From assembly GCA_036365455.1 (NCBI GenBank), contig JAWQUS010000026.1, forward strand, positions 11,798,001 to 11,862,000: a DNA stretch of 64,000 nucleotides, written 5' to 3'. Each line of letters begins with the position of its first letter. Position 1 is the stretch's first letter. Shown in pieces: positions 33,096 to 43,497 of this stretch. The translations under genes were made by a program, and so were the position numbers. This stretch comes from Macrosoma leucophasiata (Eukaryota > Arthropoda > Insecta > Lepidoptera > Hedylidae). Under the pieces are notes generated by a model. That model saw only the letters and a program-made list of their open reading frames with translations, ran no database searches and was not told the DNA's origin.

Positions 33096-33615
33096 TAAAT
33101 GATCTGGCAAAACCACCGTTGGAACCATTTGAGTATTTTATTTACTGAGGATAGGAATGATGCATTTTTCAAATTTTTCGTTTGTGCTGCAAATACTGTG
33201 TCATCCGTGACTTTCTAACCCAAAACAGGGTAACACTAAACACAACCATTAGGCTGTAATAACGTGTAGCCAAGTCTCTCTTTAAATTTTCTGATAAATT
33301 TAAAAAACCAACAAAAATCTAGACGCAAACAAAATATTAGTTTTAACTCCGAAATATGATATCGGTTGCTTTGCCGATAATATTCAAGATGTGCATCTGT
33401 CTACAGCCTCGAGTGCACAAGTTCAATTAGAAAACGTATTTAATGATGATCGATTGCAGATGGTGGTCACATGGTGCTCGATATAAATAAAAACGAATTA
33501 ATTGTTATGCGCTACCACCAGCGGTGGTAAAAGCTGTTAATAATACAAATGATACGATTACTAGCACCCCGCCCCAGCGGCATACAGATGTCTACATTTT
33601 TTGTAGTAGTGATAG
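33096..33615. other. Unassigned stretch
   Basis: No supported feature. Confidence 0.4.
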
Positions 33616-33700
33616 ATTTTTAGGGTTCCGTTTCTTAAAAGGACAAAACCCCTTATACAGTCTCTCCTGTGTCTATCAGCTTGTCATCTGACACGTCCAA
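33616..33700 (+). repeat. Fragment of the GGGTTCC element
   Basis: TTTAGGGTTCCGTTTCTTAA, then CCCCTTATACAGTC and TCTGACACGTCC resemble the left end of the 600-bp element at 58705. Confidence 0.55.
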
Positions 33701-33834
33701 TTTACTCCTTAAAGTCTGGACTGATTGAGTTGGAATTTGGCACACATGTAAATCAGCGACTCAAATACGTGTAACGTAAAATAATGAACTGTAAAGTTCG
33801 TGTGCCCTTTTGTGTGATGTATAAAAAGTCTCAC

Positions 33835-34020
33835 TGTGAAGATCTTACCCAAAGATTCCCAAAACGAACGGTCCTGGGCCGCTATCATCCGTGATTGCCA
33901 ACGATCTTCATTGGGTCGGCGGTCCACTTCTTAATGGGACTGCCCACGCTCCACCTTCCGGTGCTCCGTCGCCACTCGATAACTGTTTTGCGCCAACGAC
34001 CGTCGGTTCTTCGAGATGTC
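33835..34020 (-). mobile_element. LINE family Q carboxy-terminal fragment
   Basis: The minus strand gives MIAAQDRSFWESLGK and upstream VDRRPNEDRW, the mutated form of the carboxy terminus at 221-344 (MRAAQDRSLWQSLGE). It extends further 5' than other copies but is frameshifted. Confidence 0.65.
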
Positions 34021-34035
34021 CCTGCTATTCCTACT

Positions 34036-34216
34036 TCCCTACTATATTAATATTATAAATGCGAAAGTAACTCTGTCTGTCTGTCTGTTACCTTTTCACA
34101 TCCAAACGACTGAACCGATTTTAATGAAATTTGGTACAGGGATAGAGTTGACTTTGAGAAAGAACATAGGCTACTTTTCGACATCCACGCGGGCGAAGCC
34201 GCGGGCAACAACTAGT
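34036..34216 (+). mobile_element. Helitron H2, 181-bp copy
   Basis: It starts TCCCTACTATATTAATATTA and ends GCGGGCAACAACTAGT followed by T. CGCGGGCGAAGCCGCG forms the terminal hairpin. It is closely related to 27508-27687 in reverse. CTGTCTGTCTGTC is slightly expanded. Confidence 0.9.
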
Positions 34217-34261
34217 TATCTATAATATGCAGTGTTGATAATATTGATTGCACTCATAACT

Positions 34262-34415
34262 GGGGACATCGGGACGTGATAGCTCCACCTGGCGGTGGAT
34301 CACTAGTGGTGGAGAATTTCATCCGCTAGTGCAGTTAGTCAACCGAATAATGGCGACCTAAGCATTCCAATAGGTAGTGAATGCAATAATGCGAGATCGA
34401 CAACATCGTCTCGAC
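34262..34415 (+). repeat. Repeat D, most complete copy
   Basis: CTCCACCTGGCGGTGGATCA, GTGGTGGAGAATTTCATCCG, CAGTTAGTCAACCGAATAAT and CATTCCAATAGG appear in order. This copy shows the layout interrupted by family C at 3294. Confidence 0.65.
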
Positions 34416-34455
34416 CATGTGGATTAGAGATCGACTACGATCTCTAATCCACATG
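34416..34455. repeat. Perfect 18-bp hairpin
   Basis: CATGTGGATTAGAGATCG and its complement are separated by ACTA. The arms are unrelated to flanking repeats. Confidence 0.85.
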
Positions 34456-34500
34456 TCAAGTGATTATGGCATATTCTCGCTAAATTAGGCACAACCCTGT

Positions 34501-34560
34501 TGAAGGCATCTTTGGGGAAGGCCTTTGTCCAGCAGTGAACGTCTTTCGGCCGAAGCGAGC
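34501..34560 (+). mobile_element. LINE family Q tail
   Basis: GGCATCTTTGGGGAAGGCCT, TTGTCCAGCAGTGAACGTC and TTTCGGC match the carboxy-terminal codons and start of the UTR. Confidence 0.65.
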
Positions 34561-34588
34561 GAACGTATAAATATTGGAACATGCACAC

Positions 34589-34829
34589 TTTTTTTTTATG
34601 TAATGGAAGTGGCAAACAAGCATGCAGTTCACATTGATGTTAAGTGATGACTGCAGCCTATAAACACTCACACTAAGACCAAGGTCAAAATGCAGATGCG
34701 TTACCACTCCTGAGGCCTTACATGACCGGAACACGGTAGTGCTGAACACTACCATTTAGCGGCAAGTATGTAAGGTAATGCGGTGGTGCCTACGCTCGCG
34801 AGCTCCGTCACTGGAGCTCTACCACCAGT
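34589..34829 (-). repeat. SINE-like element A
   Basis: Both termini are present (T9 then ATGTAATGGAAGTGG, and GGAGCTCTACCACCAGT). About 45 bp around the GGAAATTACAGGG section is deleted. Confidence 0.9.
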
Positions 34830-35433
34830 AGTGTTAAAGACAACGCATTACGGCTTATTAACCTAGTAGTACCTCTTGCTACCGGATGCATGTTGAATAT
34901 TTAATACAATCGATCACATTAACTACCTCTACGAGTGGTCTATGCTCTGGGGAACTCTGGTGCCATCGTACTAGCGTACAAGCTAATATTTTCTTGTTTT
35001 CGTTTTCATATGCATGCAAGTAGTAAGTATACGAACATATTAGGTAATGGTACGGAAATGATGCAGCTCATTCATAATACATGTTACTGTTAATTCTCGA
35101 TAAGTCTTTAGGTTTTCCAGTAGCAACCTAAGCTGTTCACAGTCCATAAATGGTCTGTTTTATTGTCAAAAACACATGACGGGTTTTCGGACAGTTTTTT
35201 TTAGGACGGACTTACGTCACCCTGCAATTTGCGACGGCAGAAGGCGCTCCAACCTAATTTTTTGGACAGATAACTTGTTAAGGTTTGTCGAGTGTCATTA
35301 GCAAATATCTGTACCACAGTCTAAAGAAAAAGAACAACGAGGTTCTGTACTAACAACCTCGCTTTTTGCTCCCTTTGACGTAACGTGACCATGGGATGTT
35401 CAAAAATGCGATCTCGAGTACTATCAGGCTTTA
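34830..35433. other. Unassigned stretch
   Basis: No supported gene or element. Confidence 0.4.
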
Positions 35434-35440
35434 CTATTGT

Positions 35441-35661
35441 CAGACAATATGTAAAAATACTACGTATAGAATGGACACTTCGACGTCCCACCTGATTTGC
35501 TCGCATTACTCAACCCCTTCCCCTTTTATCGGCGACGGTTGGTATTTTGTACGTGCTACGCACACAGGTGCGCGTGTAAATACACGTCACTGATTGATGT
35601 CTGTGTAATAGATACCAAATTAAGCGTTTGTATGGAATTTTGGCGGAGTGTCCGCGGTGTG
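35441..35661 (+). mobile_element. Family C, copy 4
   Basis: This 221-bp copy has exact CTATTGT duplications (35434-35440 and 35662-35668). It begins CAGACAATATG and ends TCCGCGGTGTG. Open frames across it are not conserved among copies. Confidence 0.92.
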
Positions 35662-35916
35662 CTATTGTTCGGACATTTACTATATCATAATAGGTAATAA
35701 TTCAGCTATCACTTTCGCGAAATACAGGCGTGAAGTCATGTTAATGTTTGAACAAATCTTGCATGATTACCGATCATACAATCCGAAATATAATTGAAAA
35801 CTAGAACAGACCCACATTTAAAAGATACGGTTAGTCTCATACGTGACAGAGTGTCGTTACAAGACCTACAGCCGTTTCTCGTTATTGGGATCCATTTCTC
35901 AAAAACTTACTGCATG

Positions 35917-35949
35917 CACTACATCATGTATGTAGTACATGCAGTGCCA
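35917..35949. repeat. 16-bp hairpin, one mismatch
   Basis: ACTGCATGCACTACAT faces ATGTAGTACATGCAGT. Confidence 0.65.
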
Positions 35950-36019
35950 CAGTGAACTGAAAACTGGAACAATATACCGTATTGTATGTCTTGTTTATGT
36001 GGGTATAGTGAAGAACGGA

Positions 36020-36650
36020 CATAAAGTATGTTTCGTGTTTTATGACCGAAAAGTGAATTTTCTATTTGCGAATCATTTTGAACATGTTTCTTAGTTTCAG
36101 AAATAAATATAGCACCTCTCGATGTACTTACATAAGTATATCGGATGGTTTGTAATCCGAAACACGATATTGCTGAATACAAAAACACTTAGTTTTTACT
36201 GGTGGTAGAGCTCCAGTGACGGAGTTCGGGGGCGTAGGCACCACCGCATTACCTAATATACTTGCCGCTAAATGGTAGTGTTCAGCACTATCGTGTTCCT
36301 GTTCCGGTCAGGTGGTAATGTACGACCCTGTAATTTCCGGCACAGAGGCATAACACCTTAGGCCACAGGAGTTGTAACGCATCTGAATTTTGACCTTGGT
36401 CTTTGTGAGGGTGTCTATAGGCTGCAGTCATCACTTAACATCAATGTGAACTGCTGCACGCTTGTTTGCCACTTCCATTACATAAAAAAAAGTATTTGTC
36501 GTGTTTTATGACCGATAAATCAATTTTCTATTTGCCAAACATTTTGCACGTGTGGTGTTATTATCGGATGGTTTGTAATCTGAAATACGATATTACTGAA
36601 TACAAAAACAGTTTTGGTTTTATTGATGGTAGAGCTTCAGCATCAGACCA
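36020..36650 (+). repeat. Tandem duplication spanning a SINE-like copy
   Basis: 36022-36197 and 36498-36650 share CGTGTTTTATGACCGA, AATTTTCTATTTGC, TATCGGATGGTTTGTAATC and CTGAATACAAAAACA. Each is followed by the start of SINE-like element A: complete after unit 1, only GATGGTAGAGCTTCAG after unit 2. A unit plus at least the SINE 5' end was therefore duplicated together. Confidence 0.75.
36198..36491 (+). repeat. SINE-like element A, full copy
   Basis: This ~294-bp copy runs from ACTGGTGGTAGAGCTCCAGT to ATTACATAAAAAAAA. The sequences immediately outside share no convincing duplication. Confidence 0.92.
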
Positions 36651-36860
36651 ATTTCTCTAAACTATGTCCCTAATTTGTAGTATGCAAATCAATTGTTAGG
36701 TTAGATGGTATGGTCCGACCCCGTTCCTGCGATAAGGCGACACAATTATACGTCTTAAGGCTTTAATGCTTCTCTGACTTTAACAGATTTCTTTAAGTAA
36801 GAGAAGGATGTGAAATGTTACAATAACTTAAACAAATATCTTGGTGCAACCCAGGCTAAC

Positions 36861-36994
36861 GCCCAAATACTCAAACGTCACTTAAATCTAAGTGGGACTT
36901 AAAAGTCTTCTGACTTTGTAAAACACGTTCAAACTATAGAGATAGCGTACATTTGAGGGTTGCTTAAAATTGAGTGACGTTTGAGTATTCGGCC
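36861..36994. mobile_element. 134-bp MITE
   Basis: Inverted ends share AATACTCAAACGTCACT with a GGCC/GCCC outer edge. The interior has AAGTGGGACTTAAAAGTC and is non-coding. TAA lies near both borders but not exactly placed. Confidence 0.7.
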
Positions 36995-37195
36995 ATAAGA
37001 GTAGCAGCTTACATACCTATATGCATTGTACACCTTTAGCTTTAACGGCTTACAGGCTGTATCATTTGCCATTGATTTGAAATTGTCTTGTTTCTTTCAT
37101 AACGCAAAACTTGTGTCATAAAAATTGACAAATTGTCAATTTTTTCAAGTTATGATGCGCATGTTTTTAGACCTGTGATGTGTATTACATTTTAT

Positions 37196-37629
37196 ACTAG
37201 CTGTGCCCGCGACTTTGTCCACGTGAGAAAAAATGTGATTGCTCAGTATCTACCCGGACAAAGTCGTGGCCGCAGCTAGTTTAAAAGTAGCCTAAGTTAT
37301 TCCTTATTACATCAGCTATCTGCCAGTGAAAGTCCCGTCAAAATCGGAGACACTCAAATTCTCTTTATTTGTATGTATGTATGTATGGTTGTATGGAGAT
37401 AAAAGTAGCCTAAGTTACTCCTTATCGCATCAGCTATCTGCCAGTGAAAGTCTCGTCAACATCGGTCCAGCCCTTCCCAAGATTAGCCCCGCTAAAAAGA
37501 CAGACAGACAAAAATTGTAAAGAATGTTGTTTTGGTATGTGTACCGTGTATACATACATATGCATTTAGTAAAAAGCGGTTATTTTAATATTACAAACAG
37601 ACACTCTAATTTTATTTATTTGTAATAGA
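37196..37629 (-). mobile_element. Helitron H1 with internal duplication
   Basis: The minus strand starts TCTATTACAAATAAATAAAA after an A and ends CTAGT with the foldback. Inside, ~65 bp starting AAAAGTAGCCTAAGTTA occurs twice (37283 and 37400). Parts of two copies therefore seem fused. Its two CTCCTTAT/TTCCTTAT sites give the empty site for the MITE at 5405. Confidence 0.8.
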
Positions 37630-38114
37630 TAAACGTTTACCTAAAATAAAAGGAAGTAAGTCGAAAGGAGTGAAGTTCATACACGATACAAAACAGTTGT
37701 CGAAGTTAAAGTAAGACACGGAAAGAGGGATAGGTAGAAAAAAATATATATCTCCCTATGTAAACGTGATCTATCGAACGCCCGAGAGCCGGCATGTGGG
37801 TTTATGGACGATAAAACTTGTAGGGGCGTCTATTTATGGTGTTTTTTATAAAGGGAAACATGTGTTGATAGTATTAAATAAGAAGGCCCATGCCTTCTTA
37901 CGTGGTTGGCACCTGTGATGGGTTGCATCGTTACTTACTATGGCTTTCGATGCAATCTCTTTGATTAAATTCATTTTAATTAAGGGAACATAAAAACGTA
38001 TAAAGGTATAAGTCGTCGTTTGGTTGTGACTCAACCTTTTTTTTAAGTGTCAACGTTCCTGGACATATTTTTGTCAAGAATATTGTACACAAAAGACATA
38101 CACACACATCTAGT
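37630..38114. other. Unassigned stretch
   Basis: No supported feature. Confidence 0.4.
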
Positions 38115-38308
38115 ATTTTTTTATGTTATGGAAGTGGCAAAGATGCTTTAACACTGCTGAGGCCTAAGGTATTGTGCCTCTGGGCCGGAAATTACAGGGC
38201 CACCTGACCGGAACACGATAGTGCTGAATACCATTTAGCGGCAAATATATTAGGTAATGCGGTGGTGCCGACGCCCGCGAGCTCCGTTTCTGGAGCTCTA
38301 CCACCAGT
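38115..38308 (-). repeat. SINE-like element A, internally deleted
   Basis: The T-tract/ATGTTATGGAAGTGGC end jumps to AACACTGCTGAGGCCTAAGG. The CACCAGT end is followed at 38309-38340 by a second short GTGGTGATGCC...CACCAGT end. Confidence 0.85.
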
Positions 38309-38631
38309 ACATTAATTATGTGGTGATGCCTACCACCAGTAAAATAATTCTCGCATGTAATCTAACCTGACGTCACGTTTAAGCGTGAAATTGAATCTCT
38401 AAAGAGCTTCTCCGAAACAGAGCGGGTGTTATTTTTTCCCTCCCTACAATATGTCACGTCGTGTCGCGTCGCGTCGGCAAGTGAGGTAACATGTGTCGCT
38501 CATTAGACACGAACTTCGTGTTCATTACTTAGCAACCTCGTTAAGATGCTATCGAATAAGTGCTGGTGAAATGTTATTGTTAAAATTGGACTAGAGCGTC
38601 AAGTCCGTTTACGAAGGTGGCAATAAAGCAG

Positions 38632-39108
38632 AATGGATGTTAAGTGATGGCTGCAGCTTATAGACATCTTTCGTTTGACGACCCGATTAGTCCAGCGGTG
38701 CGAGACGACCGTTTGATTCGAAGGGTCGCGGGTTCGATCCCCGCACCGGGACAAATATTTGCATGGCCTGCTGATATTTGTTTCGAATCTTGGTGTTTGT
38801 GTATTTGTTATGTGTACAACGGCACCCACGACACAGGTTTATAGCTAGTGTGGGGCTATGAGTGTAGGTGTATTTAAAAAAAAATCTACACTAAAACCAA
38901 AGGTCGAAATGCAGATGCGTTGCCAAACCCTGAGAACTAAGCTGTTATGCCTCTGTGTCACTCTGTGATAGTTATTACGGGGCTATACATTAGGTACTGT
39001 CTAACCGGAACGTGATAGAGCTAAACACTACCATTTCGCGGCAGATAGATTAGGTAATGCGGTGGTGCCTACGCCCTCGAGCTCCGACACTGGAACTCTA
39101 CCACCAGT
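38632..39108 (-). repeat. SINE-like element A split by a tRNA-type SINE
   Basis: TGGATGTTAAGTGATGGCTG lies before, and AAATGCAGATGCGTTGCC to CTCTACCACCAGT after, the insertion at 38671-38884. ATCT on both sides may be a partial target duplication. Confidence 0.85.
38671..38884 (+). repeat. tRNA-derived SINE (family T), copy 3
   Basis: It has a consensus A box in GATTAGTCCAGCGGTGCGAG and a B box in CGCGGGTTCGATCCCCGCAC. The body (GCACCCACGACACAGGTTTA) is followed by an A-tail. It is on the opposite strand to copies 1 and 2. It arrived after the A element it splits. Confidence 0.92.
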
Positions 39109-39710
39109 AAAGTTACTATTGGATAAACGTAGCATTTTGATATGAAACAACGCTATGTTAGTTATGTAGTGGTTCGTAATTTCTGACAGAAAAACAAGGT
39201 AAGTTAGGAGATGCAATGCACATACCTGCATTGAGATTTTGAAACCTCTGATTTCGTGTGAACGTTGTGTTCTTATCGCTATGACCTCCCCAGGGGGATT
39301 AATTATTGTCTAATATAGTGTATCTTAAACGCATTAGCGTTCAGTATTGCCATTAAGTGGTCAGCACATAGGATTAAGCATCATCAATGCGGGGGGGAGG
39401 AGGGGGGGAGCATTTTTAACTCAAACCATGGAACTCTACTGTTATTTGAAATATTGGGATTTTTGAGAAATATCCATAGATTACACAAATACATGGTTAC
39501 CAAAATGAATATTTGTTTCCTTGCCACATAAGGAAAAATTACAATTTATATAGTAACGCATAGTACCATAACCAACACCCGGCGCCGCATCGCTAGTTGG
39601 CATGATATCTGCACGCATGTCGACCGCCTCTCTCCCTTAGCTACAAGGCTAACATGAGACATTATACCTATCGTTTTAACGAAGTTAATTCCTGGAACAT
39701 AAAGGTCATG
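39109..39710. other. Unassigned stretch
   Basis: Only a G-rich run near 39390-39410 stands out. Confidence 0.4.
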
Positions 39711-39995
39711 TTTTTTTTTATGTTATGGAAGTGGCAAACAAGCTAGCAGTTCACATTGATGTTAAGTGATGACTGCAGCCTATAGACACCCATACAAAGA
39801 CCAAGGTCAAAATGCAAATGCGTTACCACTCCTGAGGCCTAAGGTGTTATGCCTCTGTGCCGGAAATTACAGAGCCGTACATTACCACCTGACCGGAACA
39901 CGATAGTGCTGAACACTACCATTTTGCGGCAAGTTTATAGGTAATGCGGTAGTGCCTACGCCCGCGAGCTCCGTCCCTAGAGCTCTACCACCAGT
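39711..39995 (-). repeat. SINE-like element A, full copy
   Basis: Complete from T9/ATGTTATGGAAGTGG to CTCTACCACCAGT. The flanks are dissimilar, so no target duplication is seen. Confidence 0.92.
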
Positions 39996-40091
39996 CAATA
40001 AGCTCTACGACCGGTTAATGTTATTAACTATGATCTGTATAAAAGAATGTATACATCTATCAACAAAAGTCTTTTCCGAGGACTTTTATTA

Positions 40092-40640
40092 GACGGAGAG
40101 CGTGAAGCGCCAAGTATCTCGGCTCCCGGCCCCCTTAGAGCAACACGGGCCACCGGCCGCGGCGGATTGGAGGAGAGTAGCCATAGCGTTTATTACTGAT
40201 ACAAAACAGTCTGTCAATTTTTTGCGGGGGGAAATGCGTGCGACACACACGCACACTACAAAAATCGTCTATTTCTATGAAACTCACACCTTGACTTTAA
40301 CAAAATACAGAAACAATTTCACGCACACATTTAAACATCTAGGCGACAGGTATAGGCCCATTTAGGATTGTACTTTGACAGAGGGGAGAGCTTGCATATG
40401 GCTACTCCCCTCCGGTGTTGCTCTATGCCGGCCCCTAACCATCTCGCGGGTTCATCACTCTCTTCATGTATACGTATATGTTCGTCGATTCTGAAGATTC
40501 TTGACTGCACCTTCGAACAGTACTCGACTTATTTGGTCAATTTACGTCAGTCTTGATCTTTGTGGACCTCTGCAACCATTTACACTTAGCATTGTATATC
40601 TGATTTATCATTTGTTCATTTGTCGACAGACTTTACACAC
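40092..40640 (-). mobile_element. Diverged RTE LINE 3' fragment, split by a MITE
   Basis: GACGGAGAGCGTGAAGCGCC on one side of the MITE and CATCACTCTCTTCATGTATA, TTGACTGCACCTTCGAACAG and CTATTTGGTCA on the other align in order with 43530-43770 of the RTE LINE. Identity is much lower, so it is an older relative. Confidence 0.8.
40134..40427. mobile_element. Foldback MITE family B, copy 2
   Basis: This 294-bp element with TAGAGCAACACGGG/GTGTTGCTCTATG ends is flanked by exact CCGGCCCC duplications (40126-40133 and 40428-40435). It is inverted relative to copy 1. It interrupts the diverged RTE fragment. Confidence 0.9.
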
Positions 40641-41639
40641 TCGTAGATCATACACTCTTTGGGAGAGTCACAAACCGCACTCAGACTTTAAATTGAATCA
40701 ACTCTTCAACTAATTGAACCAACTCGTCCACTTACAGCTATCACAGACGTGTCAAAATATTTCAATCTTGTAATAACCTTTAAATCTTATTTTGTGTCAT
40801 TTTTTTGTTTTTTTTTTACTTAATATAGTTCTAACTACCTCCCAAAGCATAGTAAGAGTACATTAAAAGACTAGTGGTAAGAGTTTGTAACAGGTATCTA
40901 ATAAAATTAGTTATTAAACTGTCATTTAAAGTATGAGTACGATCTGTGAATCTCACTTTAAAAGCGTATGATCGAGAATATAACAATGGGGTGGACTATC
41001 AGATTTTACGGACCTCAACATAGGCGGAGTATACTGCTATGTACTATGTAGAAGGCTTTAAAAACAAAGACAATAATGTCTATTGGTATCTTAAATTGTA
41101 TCATTTGCTACGCTTGTATAAATAACCTTGACTTACCAATTCAACACAGTTTCTAATCGTGAACAGATTGTAAAGTAGATTAAAATTTATTAAGTTCAGC
41201 CAGTTAAATGTTAGATAAAATAAAGTTAATCTAAAATACTCTTCTGACGATTAACCGGTGGAATGTGTCCTAAGTCCTTACCATGACTTGGGTATTTATT
41301 GGGATTCAATTTGGAAACTGCCAATTTTGTGTTTCATTTATTTAGGTAAGTAGGTATGTGGAGGCACGGGATGTAATGTTCCTTCGACGAATTCTCGTCC
41401 ATATTACATCCCGTCCGGTTTTGATTAATGATCGTAAAAATATCAACGATCGAGATTGTTAAAAGTTCAACTCGTTCAAAAAATTCGGATTCAAGACATA
41501 GAGACGTGTAGGTACAGAACAACATAGGTCTATCGAATCAGCTAGTTTCCGTTAAATTTTTGCTGATATTACCCGACAACGCTACGGTTTCGCGTCCCAA
41601 AGATTTTTCCAGGACACCGGGACGGGGTGTAGCATTAGC
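40641..41639. other. Unassigned stretch
   Basis: An 11-bp inverted pair CGGGATGTAAT/ATTACATCCCG lies at 41367-41411. No gene is recognised. Confidence 0.4.
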
Positions 41640-42195
41640 GTAAGTATGCATAGCATATGCCTCTGTCAAACCCTACAGACAAGTAAAGGCGTGAAGCTAT
41701 GCTGTTTAGCTAATAATTATTATGGACAGCGGACCACACACTACTTAGTCCCTCGTCTTTTAAATGGATTAGAACCCTCGTTAAAAAATAGTATCAACAG
41801 AACCAATATTAAAAATAAATTGAAATGTCACCTTTGGAACATCCTATAAGTTAAAAATTTACGTCACATGCATATTACATTTAATTTTTTACCTATGTAT
41901 AAAACCAGTAACTGGATCACTTCTAACAAAATAATGTTGTCTCGTTCACACTAAGTGTATTTTGTATTTCGTCACAGCGCGAAAAAGTAATAGAAATATT
42001 TAGATGTATATCAAATTTTGTTACTACCTTCGTTAAATTGTATATTTCTTTTATGTAATGACTGTAATGTTACTGTTGTCGTACCTACATAGATTCGCAT
42101 AAGCATACCGGACAAGTCTTGGTGACTTTTGGTTTGCTTTGATGTATATATTTTGTAATGTTTTCTTAAATAAATAATAATAATAATAATATGTG
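41640..42195 (+). mobile_element. Truncated LINE 3' end with (AAT)n tail
   Basis: A carboxy-terminal frame (to the stop at 41849) is followed by a ~310-bp 3' UTR and a short AATAATAAT tail ending near 42191. The arrangement fits a Jockey/CR1-group LINE truncated at its 5' end. It is not the family at 3848 or 48209. Confidence 0.7.
41646..41849 (+). pseudogene. LINE ORF2 carboxy terminus
   Basis: The frame includes YYGQRTTHYLVPRLLNGLEP and KNKLKCHLWNIL. The GxRT..YLVPRLLN motif is the terminal segment of many insect LINE ORF2 proteins. No polymerase residues are included. Confidence 0.65.
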
Positions 42196-43490
42196 TATGT
42201 ATAGTTCTTTACACAGAAATTACAGGTTAACCAGCTGTAATAAAATTTATTACTAGACCGATAATTCGTACTATTATCACAGACGATATCTCAAACAAAA
42301 TTAATCGTCACTAGGAAACGATAATAACATGGCTCCACAATAAAGAATGAAGAATGCCGTAATATCCTGAGAGGCGGCTTGTTTGTTGAGCTGAGCATTC
42401 GCTGTTTGCTTAATAAGCTCGCTTTTGTACAAGAATGCATTGATGCATCCACTGCGCTCACACAAGAGATTGTTTGAAAATATTGATGCTCATTTTTTCT
42501 GTATAGTTGAAAATTCAATGGCTTATTTTGGGTATCGTCATAGGCCACCTATAACATTTTAACTAACTGGACTAATGCTCGGTTGTGTAAAGGAATCTTA
42601 TCAGTCGGCACTAACTGTTATATTCAATCGTCTGGCAGTATTTAAGTCCTATAGTTGTTTTAATTAATAGAAGGTATAGTGCTTCTTCTAATCGTTCTGC
42701 TTGAAGCTTCCCATCTCACTTCACAAAAAAGAGTCTCGTTTGCGAGGCGGCTATGCTACTTTATTTATGCCTTGATGGTTCCAATCAAGAGCTTGCTAAG
42801 CAATGTCAAAACATTATGTGATGTGAACCAAACCAGCCGGAGGTAAAACGGTTTCACAACAGAGATTTCTTATAGATATCTTAATACTAGGCATATTTCA
42901 TGTATTTTGCCGTCGAATTTCGACCATTCACTAGTTAATGTAATCTTTGTTTATTTGTTTCTTCCATACTTTTAATGACCTATGTAAACAAACTTATAGT
43001 TCGAAATGATTGTCAAATACAGGGCCCATCAGAATACCAGCGTTGCAGCACTTGCTGCAACAAACAGCTGAGATGGGTGCCATTTTTCTGGGCTTCACAT
43101 AAACATACCTTTTATTTTATTTTTCTCTTTTTAGTTTCTCATGTTATTTTGTCTGTAAGTATTTGTGAGTTACCAAAAAAAAATATGTTTCTTTCTTTCT
43201 AATAATGTTTATAAAAATCGATTAAGATTAACCACTCGATACACTCGCAAGATCGCTACGTGCAAGCGATGTTGCAGCTTAATCTTACACTATGTGAGGT
43301 GATTCAATCAGAACCGCGGAAACAACTTACGCAACCCACGGTGCGTTGCACTCCCTTCAATGTTTTGAGATCGGAATCAAATGTTTCCATAAAACTTTAC
43401 TGTAACAGAAGATTAGAGTCGGCACGAACTTTCTCGGACATGTAGAGCGATAACTGGTAAACTTTTTATTACAGGAAAATGTAAATGACG
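42196..43490. other. Unassigned stretch
   Basis: An 85-codon minus frame (42291-42548) and a 75-codon plus frame (42975-43202) are unrecognised. No element ends are visible. Confidence 0.4.
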
Positions 43491-43497
43491 CTTGCAT

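Noticed and set aside
38677..38760. Possible tRNA gene with A and B boxes
   Set aside because: It continues into the same body and tail as the copies at 22508 and 29582 and lacks a proper acceptor stem. It is a SINE.
42155..42195. AAT microsatellite as an independent repeat
   Set aside because: It is the tail of the truncated LINE ending there.
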